A stretch of 64,000 nucleotides of DNA from Dimorphilus gyrociliatus (GCA_904063045.1 CAJFCJ010000009.1:2480968-2544967), one strand, 5' to 3'. Counted from the first letter of the stretch, positions 1 to 13,938 are shown. The notes: a model not told the origin generated them from the letters alone. Program-made: numbers and translations.

Positions 1-2514
1 AACTGCTGTCGCCTGGTTCCTCATGGTGCTCTAGTTTTTTTTCCAAGCTATTACGTAATGGAATCAAATATTAAATTTTGGACTGTAAGTAATTTTTGGG
101 AATAAACAAACACCAAAATGATGAATGAATAAATGAATTAACTATGTTAATTTTAAAAGGCAGAGAATTCATTTCAAAAACTCGATGGAATTAAGAAAAT
201 CCACACAGAACCACGAACTAAAAATGAGCTAACAAGCGCAATGAATTCCTACTACGAGCATATTAATAATAAGGTTGGCGGTCTCTTTATGGCCGTTTGT
301 CGTGGTAAGGTTAGTTGAATTGTTATAGAAATTTTGACCTTTATTCACCTTATTCCTATATGCCTATTCAAATGAAGGTCAGCGAAGGATTAGATTTTGC
401 TAATGATAATGGCAGAGCAGTTTTCATTACTGGAATACCATATCCTGCAAAAAACGACCCAAGAGTCGTTCATAAAATGAAGTATTTGGACGAATCAAAT
501 ATATCAAAGAAACAAGTAGTTACAAAAAAACAACTAGCCTTGAAGCTTTTTATACTTTTTATTTATCTTTATTGAAGGGCTTAACCGGAAACGACTGGTA
601 TAATTTACAGGCTACTAGGGCTGTTAATCAGGCTATTGGTCGTATTATTCGTCATAAAAATGACTTTGGCGCTATTATTCTATGCGATGAAAGGTTATTT
701 ATTCAAAATATTATTGTCTATTATCTCTTTTCTAGATCTATTATTTAAATAGATTCGCCGATAAGTCAAGAAGGTCCCAATTACCATTATGGATTCAACC
801 TAAAGTTCAGGTTATCGATAATTTTGGTACTGTTGTTAAAGAATTAAGGAGCTTTTTTGAAAAAACTAAAGAAATAGTTAATAAAATTTATTTCCTTCCT
901 TCTCTTTTTCTTTTTAATTAATATTTTTTTAATATAGAAAACAGAAATAAAGAGATCTGTTCCAATTAGCAATGAAGATATTGGAGCTAATAGGACTCTT
1001 GTTGAGAAAAAAATAAAAAGAGAATTTTCCAATTTGCCTGGTGCTTTTGAAAATGTTGATCATCTCAAAGGAGTTGATTTAAACGATGCTACAAAAAGCT
1101 ACGGACACGGGCTCAGATGCGAATCATCTGATTCTATCTTTTCTCCATTTACTGACAAGGTATATTGAAAAGAAACCGAGTGGAATTGTAACGTCTTCCG
1201 TTCTATGCCCTTTATTATTCCCTTATTTTAGGTTTCGACTGATGTTATCAACTTCAGAGACCGTCCTAGAAAGAGAGAAGTAAACATTTATTTTTATCTT
1301 TTTAGGCTAATAAATGCGAAAATTAATTTCTGTTGTTTCTTCTTTTCTCCTGCTAAAAGGGTCAGGAAATTCTACAGCAAGTTCGAACCAAGAAAACAAA
1401 AATTGTCATTAAAGTATACTATAAATAAATTTCCCCTTAAGAATATCGCTTGACCTTTGACCCATATTTCTTTAAAGAGAACCGATAAAAGGGCTAAAAA
1501 TTGCGAAACTGCCGAAGGTTTATTAGGAGCTGTTGGTTGAATAATTTGCATTTGTTATTATTTCTAGAATCTCTTTATCATAGCTCTTTCTCATTTTACA
1601 GTTGAAAGATAACTTGGCTAAGGAAACTTACGATAAATTTAGACGTGAGCTGGATAGTTTTACGAAATCTAAAGACTTTTCAGTCTTTTCAAATGTCCTT
1701 AGAGAGATATTTACTGGAAATAACGCCTTATTTGATGTGTTTAAGGGTAATAGCAATATCTAAATTGTCACCATGATTTTCCGTGGGGATGAGAGATTTT
1801 AAGGGAAGACCCATTTATACAAAATTTCTGCTTTTTTTTTTTCAAAAGGGTTATTCTCATTTTTCCCAACGGAATTTAGGGAAGAATACAATCAATTATT
1901 CAAGAGCATTACTGGAAAAAGACTGGCTATTGATCCTCAAAAAATTAAGAAAAATGAAAATAGCCAGAGTAGTCAAGAAACTAAAAAGGAACCTGACGGA
2001 GAAGAAAACCGCAAAGTTGAAGATGTTGAGCAGGCTAACGAGACAGAAGTAAAAAGTTGTGAGATTATAGATAATGAAGGTGATAATAATACAAATGTAG
2101 AGGAATTGTGTCGACTAAAAGTTGAAAAGAGTGAAGAAAGGGATAAGCTTAAAATAAGCAAAGGTAATTTTTCGACTTTCTACGGATTCTATGATCATTT
2201 TATCTTTGTTTTCTCTTTGCAAATTAATTTTTTATTGTACATTTAAAAGGTTACAACTGTAATCTGTGTACTAAGAGCGCTGTTGCACCTCTGAAAAACA
2301 AATGTGGTCACGTATGCTGCTATAATTGTTGGAAAAGCCTTAAAAAAGTTAGTTTTCTTTTTTGTTGATGATATATTCTAAAAAAAAAATTATAAAACCT
2401 AAGGATAAAAGATTCTGCCCTGGTTGTCCACCCTCCTGCCGCGATAAGATAAGATATAAGAACTTATCCAGGATTTATTTCCTTAACCCGGAAGTCTTCA
2501 ACGAAAACCCATAA
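1..2514 (+). CDS. RTEL1: RTEL1-like DNA helicase, 5' end outside the window
   Basis: Regulator of telomere elongation helicase 1, a nuclear iron-sulfur XPD-family 5'-3' DNA helicase that takes apart T-loops and D-loops. Only the C-terminal half is present; the reading frame is open at base 1. Visible are [31 protein letters not shown], the [13 protein letters not shown] stretch and the motif VI region [20 protein letters not shown] helical segment around 1610-1755 fits a harmonin-N-like domain. The last exons (about 2252-2514) encode a C4-type RING ([21 protein letters not shown]) and the stop TAA at 2512-2514. Introns are short and GT-AG. Some exon edges between 1090 and 2160 are uncertain. 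Family assignment is firm. Confidence 0.9.
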
Positions 2515-3060
2515 AAATAATATCAATAAAATACTAAAACATCAGTTTCTGCTTTCTTATTTTTCTTTTTGAAGATTTCACCTTCATATTTCTTATATTA
2601 TTGATAAATATAGAAAAAAATCTTGCTAACTTCAGCTTTTAAATATAGTATAAAAATATACAGAATAATACACTATATCATAATACTAAACTGTATATGT
2701 CCATATAGTGCAAAAACGAAAAGTTTACAAAGTTAATATAGAATAAGAAACAGCGCACTGCAAAGATAAAGGATACTACAGCATAATAATACTAATATAT
2801 AAATATTTATATTTAATATTTCCAGGAGTTTTGCAGGTAAGAAAACGAAGTAAAAGTGTAACCGAAATCAACTTTTTTTATATTTAATTCTATCTTGTTA
2901 TTAACAAAAAAAAAAACAAACAAACAATTTGGAATTGTAAAATTTTTATCAACCTAGTTTGCAAACTTTATGAAAGACCTGTAAAAGGGAAAAAAGATTG
3001 CTGAAGATATGGCTATACTTGGATATCAAAGAACAAGAAGAAAGAGTAAAAAAAATATCG
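2515..3060. other. Convergent gap between RTEL1 and LPCAT3
   Basis: About 550 bp of AT-rich sequence between two converging 3' ends. Several AATAAA-like signals occur just after the RTEL1 stop (for example near 2514-2530). No coding potential or RNA gene was recognised. Confidence 0.5.
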
Positions 3061-6000
3061 TCAATCATCTTTCTTGCTTTCAGCCCTGTAAGAAAAAAAG
3101 AAAAGAATAAGATATAATAGAATTTTGTCAATTAAAACTGTTAAAAAAAAAGAATGAACCTGTTGACTTCTCCATTACTTGATTGTGGGTCTTTCGCAAG
3201 TTTAATTAGTTTGCCTCTTACCAAGAACCAGACAATCAGCATAATGTGTAGTATATACCAAACTTCCCAGTAAACCTTGAAAATGAGAAAAAAAGAAATT
3301 TATTCAACCGTTCAATTGGGAAATATCCCCTAACACTTACCACTCCCCATTTGTCAGCAGAGAACAAAGCGAAGCTAACCAGGGCGTAAGATAGAACAAA
3401 CTGTGTATATATCTTTCCTATAACCGATAGGCACAATCCAAAACTAGGATTTGAGATCTTTTGCCGTATCATAGAATTACTCTTGCAGATATTAATAAGC
3501 TAAAAAAATATATAAAAAAAAGTATATATTAAACTATATTGGGAATATCTAGATAAATAGACAGATTTCAGCCTATAAAAAGTGCCAAATCGATCTTAAC
3601 AATGTAATTGTCACGAAATTTTTTTAATTTTCTTTTTCGATATTTACGGTGGATCAAAAACAAATCTCTCAAAATGAAACAACTAAGAAAGAAATAGTTG
3701 TCGGTAAAGAAGAAAGAGAGAGAGAGAGAGAGACAGAAAGAGAAAATAAAAAAAAAAATTTTTTTGTACTTAATATTCGACGACTTTATTCGTTTTACGC
3801 AATTTGTTAAACAAATAGGCCTACCCAATCTACTGAGGGAGATAATTACTCAGGGGAAAACTATATGGCGTGCGTAAATTTGATCTGTCCTTCTTCGTCC
3901 CCCAATAGATGTTCCTAATGGTATAGGTTTCCAGTTTAATTATAGGAAGACTAATATTTTATATACGTTATTCATCAGTTGGATTAAATTGTCACTGGAA
4001 TATAGTTTTCTTTTTCTTTAACTTTAAATATTCGTAATCTTTAGACAAGGGAATACAGTAGAAAGACAAAAAATGAAAAGAGAAATAAGATAGACAGATT
4101 ATATTATTTATAGGATTGAGCAGTATTGCTCTATAATGGACAAGCAAATTCTGAGCCTTAGGGAAGTATAAAGGCGAAAAGTTAAGAAGGGGAAGTAATA
4201 AAAGTAATATATAATGTATATACCTAATTTTCTTTATCAACTATACAGTATTGAGCAATAAGAGTTTCTACTTACATCTTTTTCAAAACCAACAATAAAG
4301 AATTCAAGGCCAAAATTCATAAAATACCCTGAATGTAAACCATGCCATATAGCTAAAAAGAATAAGGAAGAAACTTGTGATAGAGTCTTATTTCCCAGAA
4401 ATCTAAGCCTTTTGTAAACATTCCTATGAAGAGGATAGAAAACAAAGATTGAGGTACAAAATAAAAAGGTTAAAACAATAAATACTTTGCAACCCAGGAG
4501 TTTGTTTTTTGATTAAACGATTCAATGACTTGTGTTGTTGTTGAGGCGGTTTCGTATTTTTTTACATGTACGTTAGCGCAGCCATTCCATAGAATATTAC
4601 CATTTTCATCTTTACCATTATAAGTGAGACCAGTCAGCATGCAGCTTCCTTCTGTTATTAACCAGCATCCAATATATTTATATAGCATAAACTTTCCCCA
4701 AATAGTGATTATAACCAATTTTGTTAACATGGAATGTTGCTGTAGAAGGATAAAAGTACTTAAATACGAAAACTTGACACAAAGATATAATAAGATAAAT
4801 TGGTAAGTGAAAATAAACTATAACAATACAGGATTCTAGTTACAGTATACTACTGTATATTGGCATACACAGTATGTGAATAATGGACAAAATTTACACA
4901 ATTTACATTAAACTTTACTACTGATCATTTATACGATTTACTTTTAATAGATTAGGAAGATCTATTATCTAAGATCGTCTTTAACAAAGTAAAATCAATA
5001 ATTTTGTCGAAAGATAATTTGCCCATTAAGCTTTACTTAAAAAACAGTGTAACTGCTATCTTCCTCTCTATAAATATATATATATATATATATAAGTATT
5101 AGTATGTTTATCATAAAGTTTATATTTAGATTGTGAGTAACTTAAAAGCTTTTTTTTTTTAAATTAAAGCAGCGTCTATGACATTGTCTGGTGCAAAGGT
5201 CAAGTTATAAAATGTTTTATCTCAAGTTACAGTTATTTTGCTTGGCTTATGCTTGTAATTAATCATAATGTAGGTAGGATCGGATAGTGAAAATGATAAA
5301 AATAGAGAGAAAGAGAGATGGAAAGTAAAAGTTTAAATAGTTACAGCAAAACTCTCAGACAGCAAATACGTATTTGGTAGCAAAATAGCAGTCAGCTGGA
5401 AGATAAACGTATATGTCACGCCTGCGCTGAGCCTCAGTAAAGCAGCTTTTGTGCTGTCAGAGAATCAATAAAAAAACAATTTAATAAATAAAACATTTAA
5501 CAAAATAAATATAGTTATATATTGATATATATATCAAATAAATATACCTATCTGGTATTGTACCAGATACTTTATCGTTAAAATCTCCATTAACAAGTTG
5601 TAAATATCTATGCATAGAAAATTGGGGTCCAACAAGAAAACCCCCAAAATAATAAGTATAACCAAATACTGCAATTATGGATGGCAACTTGGATAATGCT
5701 GTGTCGGTATTTCCCTTTGATTTCTGAAAGGTTTTTATAAAGTATTTAGCTGTTAATAGGTCGTAATTTTATAAAAGTTATCTTTCATAAATTTTTTAAT
5801 AAAATATCTTATTACACATAAAAAAGACATACTTTCTTCCCGTCCATAACGTCAAAGGCTAAACCAATTAATTTTAATGTAAGGACACATTGAGGTGTTG
5901 TCCAGCTGATGGAATAGTCGCTTTTCATTGTTAAGTAATAACCAACAGACAAATAGGTCTTTTTTTTTTTTAAAAAAAAAGCAGAAAGAAAGAAGAAATA

Positions 6001-6609
6001 CAAATTATATTATTATTTAATTTGATGAATTGAGTATAATTTTTTTTTACCATTTGGAAAACGAAACATATTAATACTGATGTATTTGTACCACCAAAAA
6101 TCAAGAGTAAGAAGTACGTAAACAATATTGCAATTATCGAATGGACACACTCAAACAATCCTAAAGGGGAATAAGTTTTATCTTAAGAGATTGAAAATAT
6201 GAAAAATAAATTGTTTTATAGACTGTTACCGAAATTGAAATAGGCAAGGTACAAGCCACAACAAATAAAATAGAAGTGTTGAAAGTTGGTATTTTTTCCA
6301 TAAATATAACGTTTGTAAACAAAAGCCAAGGGGTAACCTGTAAAAGTAATAAAAATACTTCGATAGTCAAAAAATCTTTTTTGGAAGACACTTTTAAATT
6401 GCAAAACATTGTTTACACACGTGTTTCGAACAAAGTCACAAAGATACCATCTGGCATATTCAATGTCAAACTGATTTTGAGTATATTTTAAAAAGCAATA
6501 TAATAAAAATTTAAAAACCTGCTATTAGTGAAAACAATAATCGCAAAGATGCGTCTGTTGCTCCGAGAAAGGTAGCTAATTGAGCAATATATGTATTATT
6601 GTCGTCCAT
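3061..6609 (-). CDS. LPCAT3: Lysophospholipid acyltransferase 5 (MBOAT family)
   Basis: Membrane-bound O-acyltransferase of the ER that re-acylates lysophospholipids in the Lands cycle. Read 6609 to 3061 it starts MDDNNTYIAQLATFLGATD. Family landmarks follow in order: GYPLAF with YFNFG (about 6330-6220), CVLTLKLIGLAFDVMDGKK (about 5890-5830), VGPQFSMHRYLQLVNGDF (about 5640-5570), LYKYIGCWLITEG with SFNQKTNSWVAKY (about 4690-4490), and AIWHGLHSGYFMNFGLEFF (about 4370-4290), which carries the MBOAT catalytic histidine. The predicted last exon ends ESKKDD-stop, giving a C-terminal KKxx ER-retrieval signal; human LPCAT3 also ends in KKxx. The two last junctions are inferred, because an alternative GTAAGA donor lies nearby. 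It is divergently paired with MSTO1. Confidence 0.9.
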
Positions 6610-6812
6610 AGCAAACAAGTTCGGACTATCCGCTTTTCCGGTTGGCGCGCTGACAATTTCCTAACGGCCTCGCTTAAATATGAGGTGAGCTATGACCAAC
6701 AAATTGCAAATTCTACAGTCGCCATCTAGTATTACCGGAGAGTACATGTGCGGGTACTTTTATTTCGTAATTTCCAGTTTCTTCAATTGTTCAAAAGTAA
6801 ATTGAAATACAA
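6610..6812. promoter_or_regulatory. Shared promoter of LPCAT3 and MSTO1
   Basis: Only 203 bp separate the two start codons of divergently transcribed genes, so both promoters and 5' UTRs must lie here. It is more GC-rich than its surroundings and contains GGTTGGCGCGCTGAC near 6640, the CGCCATCTAG motif at 6720-6729 (reverse strand AGATGGCG) and TTACCGGAG near 6732. There is no clear TATA box. Promoter function is inferred from layout. Confidence 0.6.
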
Positions 6813-8266
6813 ATGTCAAGTTTATGTAGAGAACTTGTTACTATTCATTGCGGTAATTATGCTAATTATATAGGCTGTCAATGGTGGAGTTTACAAGTAA
6901 GTTGAGATATTCAATTTGAAAATGTTGAGTATATAGTAATGAGAATTTTTATAGGAAATAGCTTTTCACTATGCAACATCTTACGACAAAGTTGAAAAAT
7001 TTAAGGATATCAATCCCGATGTTACTCACAGAGAGGGCAAAACCCTTAGTGGTGATATTACCTACACTCCAAGAGTTATTTCTTTAGATTTTAAAGAAAA
7101 TATCGGTCATCGACCAGAAAGTGATCTGTATCGTGTAAAACCAATACAAGAATCTGAGTTAAATCAATGTTTCGACGGTAAAGCTGACGTTCATAAGGAG
7201 GAGGTTCTTCAAGAGTCTTGGACAAAATATTTATCTACACGATATCATCCAAAATCATTAATTTCACTCAATGCTCATCAAAATCCTATACCTTACCAAT
7301 TTGGCTACGAACTTTATGCAAAACATCTTAGAGATATTGAAGATTCCTTGTATTTTTTTGTTGAAGAATGCGACAATATGCAAGGAGTTATTCTAATGTC
7401 TGATGGAAATTCTTTCGGAGGTCTATCAGAAAAAATTAACGAATTATTAACAGATGAAATTGGAGTACCCGTTATTTATTCAATGCCGATATGGAATAAT
7501 TCAGTTGGAGAGGATTATAGAAGTAGTTTATTAAATAATATCTTTTCCCTGTCTTCAACGTTTCAAAATAGTTCGTCTGTATTATCTTTGGAATCTTCCA
7601 TGATTCTCAACTTTCTCCAATCCAATGGTATCAACGTAAGTCTCTTAATTTCTAATACTATTCTCTGTCCTTGAATAATTGACAATTTTTTTCTTGTCAA
7701 AGGAATTGAATATGGATGCTAGAACTTCTTCAATCATTGCAAGCTTTATTGATACAACTCTTTTACCAATAAGGAGAAAAGAGAATAGTTTAACACTAAT
7801 CGATCATATTAATGATGTAAATGTTGGAACAAAACGTTTACATTCTGGCTATATAAAATTCCAAACGGAGAAAAATGAATTTGGATTTTCAGTATCACCA
7901 CAAGGCCCATCAACTGATAAATATTATTCGAGAGTTTTTGTTGAAAGAGGAAAATTCGACAAGCTTACAAAGAGAGATACAAATTTAACAAAAACCCACG
8001 AATTTCATAATCATCCGTTAATAGTTAACAAGATCTTGAACGATGTGTTGGAAACTACTAATAGTTATGAATTAAATATTGAAGGAGAATTAACAAACGA
8101 TGCTAATAATGTTGATTTCTTAAAGAAGTTAACAACTAATACTAGTAAAATTGACTATAGAAGAATTCCAGCTTTTGCAACTCTTGAAAAAGATGTTTTG
8201 GATGATAACTTGACCATTTTAAACAGTGTCATTGACTTATATCAAAATAGAGATGATATGATCTAA
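6813..8266 (+). CDS. MSTO1: Misato homolog 1
   Basis: Misato/DML1 family protein with tubulin-like and Misato segments, linked to mitochondrial distribution and morphology in animals. Three exons, 6813-6896, 6955-7635 and 7703-8266, join in frame to 442 residues. Landmarks are the N-terminal ELVTIHCGNYANYIGCQWW, the REGKTLSGDITYTPR motif, and FFVEECDNMQGVILMSDGNS followed by FGGLSEK, which matches the VEECDxLQG region of the family. The length is close to that of other animal Misato proteins. Its 3' end converges on MED14 with 222 bp between stop codons. Confidence 0.93.
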
Positions 8267-8488
8267 AAAAACGCTCTTTTAAGATGTAATGTATCATATT
8301 TTGTCCCATCAAATTTTTTATTATATTACACGGTTCCTTTTGAATTTCCCTCTTCTTTTGAACGGTAAAACAATAATTAAAAGAAAGTTAATTAATATAA
8401 TACAATTTGTAATGTTCTATTTTTAATATTCGTTGAAAGGACAAAAGAAAAATAAACAAATGAAAAAACAGAAGAGAAAGTACAACAG

Positions 8489-11400
8489 CTACTGTACCAA
8501 GTTAATATTAATATGGTGCATTACGTCTCGCACGTATTGGGCTAAAGTACACTCTGTCCTAGGAGTTGGATGCATATTGTTCATTTGTTCTAACAAAGTT
8601 TTGGCTTGTTCTGTTATACTTAAAACTTTCGGCCTTGTTTGAATCGCTTGACGATTCTGAGGGGGTAACATTGTAAGCTTATTCGAATGAGCATCGTAGA
8701 CGAAGGCGAGGACAAATGCCAATTCTTTAGGTGTACCTTGAGCCGGGGTCAGAGAAAACTCCATCATAAATATACACTTTCTTCGATCTCGAGAGAGAAT
8801 AAACGTGGGATAACCGGGCAGTGATTGTATAGGAGCGTCAGTAACAGGATAGCTCAATAAAAGTTTAAAATGAAAATGATTGTGATTAGGTTGAAATTCC
8901 AACTTCATAAGATGAATAAGATCCTTAAGAATACGGACGGGAACGCAAAGAAGAGTTATAAATGAAGAGAGAACTGACATTTTATAAGGAGGGCAGGCGA
9001 CTTTCGCATCAAAAATTCTTTCTAAGTTCAAGGCATCATCTCTCTCTAAACCTGGCATAGCGGGATCACTTGTAACTTGGAAGCGTAAAACCTGCATATG
9101 CTGGGCATCCAAAGATATTTTATAGGTCAATGAGTCACTTTTAAAAACAGTCGATAGCCTATCTGGACTTTGCAACTGAGTTAGTATTCCACATTTTTCC
9201 TTGATCAATTGCGCAATTTTCCTCCTCTGAGCAGCACAAGCCAGAAACCTTTCGAGAGCAGAGCAATACACTGTATTACTTGGATTAACACCGGACGGCG
9301 GTGGGCCAGGCGTCATTAACCTAGAGAGAGCTTGATAGGAAAGGAGAGTTGATAAACCGCCTTGGACTTGAGTTTGGTTAACTTGAGGCTTTGCTTCAGT
9401 TCTCCATGCTGTGGCTGGACTTGGTAAAAGGGCTGGAGATGCTGGAAGATTGGGATCCTGCGGTGATGCTCCTGGTATTGTTAGATCATTAGATATTCTA
9501 GCTATGCCGTCATTTAAAGGACTCATTGGATGATCATCGTCGGCAACCGAATGACGCCGATTCGGTAAAACTGCTTCGTCGACGTACATGTTGAGGAAGG
9601 AATATAATTGAGGTATGCTTTGAATAGTTTGGAGTAGCGATTGATGTAATTTTGCGTCTCTCACGTATACAGCTTGGCTGTTGGGTGCTGCAGTAACATC
9701 CAAAAGGAATATATTTCTATACATAATTCGCAATTGTTGCGTTGATTGTACTATAATGCTGAATACTGGAGAGGGCTTTTCACTTGTTGTTACCAAGTGC
9801 AACGAAGTGTTCAATTTGGACACTGATGCATACATTTCGCATGTATCGGATAGAACACGTGCTAATTCGACTAAATCGGAGGTTTCCTGTAACATTTTCT
9901 GTAAATGAACGGCAGCTAGAATATGAGGATTGGATGATGTTGCTGATCCAGAACAGCCAAGATTTAACTTCAAAGAACTATTAGGCGCTTTCATAATAGA
10001 GGCACAATAACATTTTGACGGTCCATAACAGAATTGAAGTCTCTTAAAAGTGAAACTGCTGAACTGTATAGATTGTTGCAAGCTGGGGCATTGTTTATAC
10101 GCAACGGCTAGTTTATGAGTAGGTCCGTAGAGGGAGGCTAAACAGGATAAGTCCTTGAGAAAGCAGTCAGCAACCACCTCAATGGTGTCAGATAAATCGT
10201 ATAAAGTTTGAACATAATTTGCCATGTGAGTCATATCGCTGCAAATATCTCTCAAAACATTCTTTGCAAAAGTCATCTCAACAAGCCATTTTTCATTAAC
10301 CCGTTTATGTATATGAAATTTACATTGAATAATGTTATTCTGAAATAATTCCATACTCTCTTTATCAACATCAGGCAAAGATGGGAATGAATTGACTCCA
10401 AGAGTAAGATGAGTTTGAGAATCGTCTAAAATAACGCCACTATGATGAACATTTCGTTTCCTCAATTCTTCGGCTAATGCGGTGAAAAGTATTCTATCTT
10501 GAATATCCGATAGAACATCAGCAAATTCTGTATTGTAGTGCCGAAAGACATGATCGTCTGTCGCTTTTCTTTTAGGTTCTTTAGCTGTGAATCGATTTTT
10601 CATATATTTTACTGAAATTTCATCAATATTCGTTACATCTTCAATTTTTATATAGTAACTATCTTCTGATTCCTTTGATGTTTTTAGAAGAAAATAAGAC
10701 GTTTTAATAGTTCTATCATCAACAGCAATAAAATCAACAGCCAAATAATATTGCCCTCTAAGGGCGTTCATAGCAATTGGAACAAAACAGGCGTATTTTG
10801 TAAAGTGAGACTTTAATTCATCAGGAGAATAAACTGGTAGAATTGTTATAAAATCTTTTCCAAAAGATCTTGCTGCTAATTCGTATCGTTTACGTATAAT
10901 TTCATATCTGTTTGAAATAAGAAGAAAGATAAAATATAAGCCAATACAGAATAATAAGAAAAGAAAACTATTAATAATTAATACTTTATATCAGTAAGAA
11001 TCTCGCTAAAACCATTTCTTGTTGTTGAATTAACGCAATGTTGTAATCTTTTACAGCTAGAATGACTTAAAACTTCACAGGAGACAATATATTTTCCGGT
11101 TAGAACTTCGATTCCAACTAATAAATTTTCAATTATCGTTGAATTAGGAGTCATAGGCACGTGTAAAGTTATCGGTATACCGCTAACGGTACACGGACTA
11201 CTAGCGAATAATGTAAATTCTCTCATAAGTTCATTTAGTTTTGTGATTGATCTGCAAAATATAAAAATTAATAAAACTATGCTGTAATTAATAACTAAAA
11301 GCTACTTGGATATAAAAGAAATGAAGAGTAATATATAGATATTTACCTGACATGAACTATATGAATAAACAATTTGTCTATCGATAAATAATCACTTTTG

Positions 11401-12907
11401 ATAGCTGTTGATACTAAGGTCGATTCAGTTCCTTGAAGAGGTGGAATATGGGTAATTTTCAAAGGTTTAGACGGATCTTTTTCGTCAATATGAACCATCA
11501 ATTTAAACAATTTATCTAATTGGAGTGAATATTCAATAAAATATTAAATATATAGAGATTTTTACAAACCATTTTTTGAAAAATTCATCCTATTCTTTTC
11601 GCTAATGAATAAATAAGGAAAATAAGACAATTATCTTTAAATCAGGCAATGTTCAATGTTTTTTGTTACTTACCACCAATAGATTAGTGTTAATTTATGT
11701 CCTAGCATATATTGTTCAATATGAACAAAATTTTTCCATCTATCTTGTACCAAACGTAATGATTGAGAATATAAAACTTCTAATTGTAAACTTTGACAAA
11801 ATGAATGTAAAGTATTGTATAAATCGTGTAAAGGGGCTGTAGTATCCATTAATCGAGATTGAACTACATCCTTCAGATAGTTAATCTATATGAATGTTAG
11901 AGTGTAATGAATATTTAATGAAGTAATATATAAATTAGAAAACAATTTGTTTTACCTGTAAGGGATGAACAAGAGATCTACAAGCTCCAATCTCTGGATC
12001 CTGAACAAGGAATTCTAGCTTTAACAATTTCCAGGGTACGGTTGGAGAGTCACCGGTTAAAGTTAAGGATACCCGAAATTCATGATTCACAATGAATTTC
12101 ACAATACCATCATCTGGAGCAGGCGAATGTTTTACTTTTTTGGTTATTTAATACAAACATTAAATATTATAGTATGTAGTATATTTGTTAAATGCACTTA
12201 CCAAATGTTATTTGTCTCATCCTTTTTGGTAAAACCTGAGAAACCAAGCGCTGTTCTATAATATGCGATAGCCTATGCAAAGTTCTCTTTTTGTCATCCA
12301 TTGTAATTGGATCTGCAGGTACAATCCGTTCTTTTATACATGTCGGCATTCTTTTAAAAGTTCCAGTAGTTAAAACATCAACCGCAATCGGCAATGCAAA
12401 AGATGGTAACCGAGCGTTAACCAATGATTCCCTGGCCATTCTTGCCAACTGATCAGCACTATCAACAAAGTAAGCCGATTGTTGATCGAGAAACTGCATG
12501 ATAGCGCCGCATTTTTCTACTTTAGAAGCACCATTCGCCCATTTTACGAGTGCTAGAAGTCGAATAAAGAGATTCCTTGATCGGGAAGCGAATTGTAGAA
12601 TTTCTGTCTTCCTTTCCAGATCAGTTTTTCTGGGTAAACTATAAAGTAATAGTTGATAATATATTATTATGATCTTTCACTTCCTTAATTATTCAACTTA
12701 CATTTCACTCAAAATAAGCAATTCGTTGTAAGTTCTTTGCAATATCAAATCAAGGAGATTAGAGAGTGATACAATCTGTCCATTTCCACTCATTCCTCCG
12801 TGTGCTTGATTGCCCATGTATGGAATATTTCCACCCGGAATATGATCCATGTCCGATCTACTAACTTTCATGCTCTGTAAGAATGATTGATTGTTGATAA
12901 AAAACAT
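8489..12907 (-). CDS. MED14: Mediator complex subunit 14
   Basis: MED14 (TRAP170/RGR1) is the scaffold subunit that joins the head, middle and tail of Mediator, the coactivator bridging transcription factors and RNA polymerase II. Eight exons (12907-12702, 12638-12202, 12134-11956, 11885-11674, 11601-11570, 11515-11347, 11251-10985, 10907-8489) sum to 3921 nt and keep frame throughout, giving 1306 residues. The N-terminal MED14 domain reads SLSNLLDLILQRTYNELLI, then ILQFASRSRNLFIRLLALV and KVEKCGAIMQFLDQQS. Exon 5 is only 32 nt. The last exon encodes 60% of the protein, including a Pro/Ser-rich linker (about 9280-9500). The donor of exon 7 (GTATTA) is weak, but the conserved frame supports it. 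Confidence 0.93.
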
Positions 12908-13938
12908 TGTAGGTTAATTTCAATTTAATTAATTGATATTTATTGGATCCTGTTATGATTATGTATGCAAGCCGTATCGTAAACAGATAATACATTTAAG
13001 AATATATATCTATTTGCATATCTAGTGAATATTTTGATAGAAATCATTGAAAAATAGTAGTAGACCTACTCATAGAGATAACGATTTTACCTTGAATTTT
13101 ATCTAACCTTGCATAAACGATATAAAATCTATCACGGTTAAAACACATTCGTACGATCGGATTATCAAAAATGCAATCTATATATAGATAATCATTTAAA
13201 AATTACTTTTTATCCAATAAAATGCAATAGCAGATAGATCGATCGTAAGTGATCTGATCATTTATTTACTAGAAAACAAATATATACAACATAAACGAAA
13301 GGAACTATAGCGTACTACGATAATTATAGTATCGGAGCGATTATCAAAACAGTATTTTTTACTAATCGGCAGACAATAAAAAGTTATAGAATTTACCATG
13401 ATGTTAGGATCAATTTTATGATAAAAAAATTGAATATAGCCAATAATGTATCATTTCTTCGAAAGCATTTCTTATACAGGCGAACGGATGCGGAAGTAAA
13501 ATGATGACCTGGTACCCTGGTCATACATAATTTAAAATAAAGGGGCGCTGTGACTTCATTCTTCAATTAAAGATTGCAAATATATTAATTTCATACATTT
13601 CTTCCTTTCAAATACTACAAAGATTATTAATAATATAATACAAAGACAGTCTTTGAGAGTTTACGACAAATTAAAAAAGATAGCAGCAATTAAATTGAAA
13701 GAAAAGTGGTTTAGTTCTTTTTATTAATACATTCTGATTTTTATTTTACAATTATACATATCATTCAGGTTTTCAAGAGAAATCTATTATCAGTTTAAAA
13801 AAATACAAAGAAAACTTTATTTTACACACATCCTAACTTCTTTAACAGTCAACGTGCTATTTAGCAATACCAAGAGTTCCCGGATTACACGTGATACCAA
13901 CAATTCACCACGTTTAAGTTTTCAAAAGGTTTTTACCA
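12908..13938. promoter_or_regulatory. Divergent gap between MED14 and SURF2
   Basis: About 1 kb between opposing start codons; it must hold both promoters. Mostly AT-rich. A GC-richer patch at 13480-13555 contains GATGCGGAAGTAAAA, an ETS-like GGAAGT core, and the imperfect palindrome ATGACC-TGGTACCCT-GGTCAT at 13504-13524. No coding potential was seen. Confidence 0.4.

Noticed and set aside
1375..1395. GTTCGAACC resembling a tRNA B box
   Set aside because: No A box or cloverleaf around it; it lies within RTEL1 coding or intronic sequence.
8433..8642. Plus-strand open frame at the MED14 3' end
   Set aside because: Antisense shadow of the conserved MED14 C-terminal exon.
13504..13524. Palindrome ATGACC...GGTCAT with inner GGTACC
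   Set aside because: Looks like a nuclear-receptor half-site pair, but orientation and spacing do not fit a standard element, and a 6-bp arm is weak evidence.
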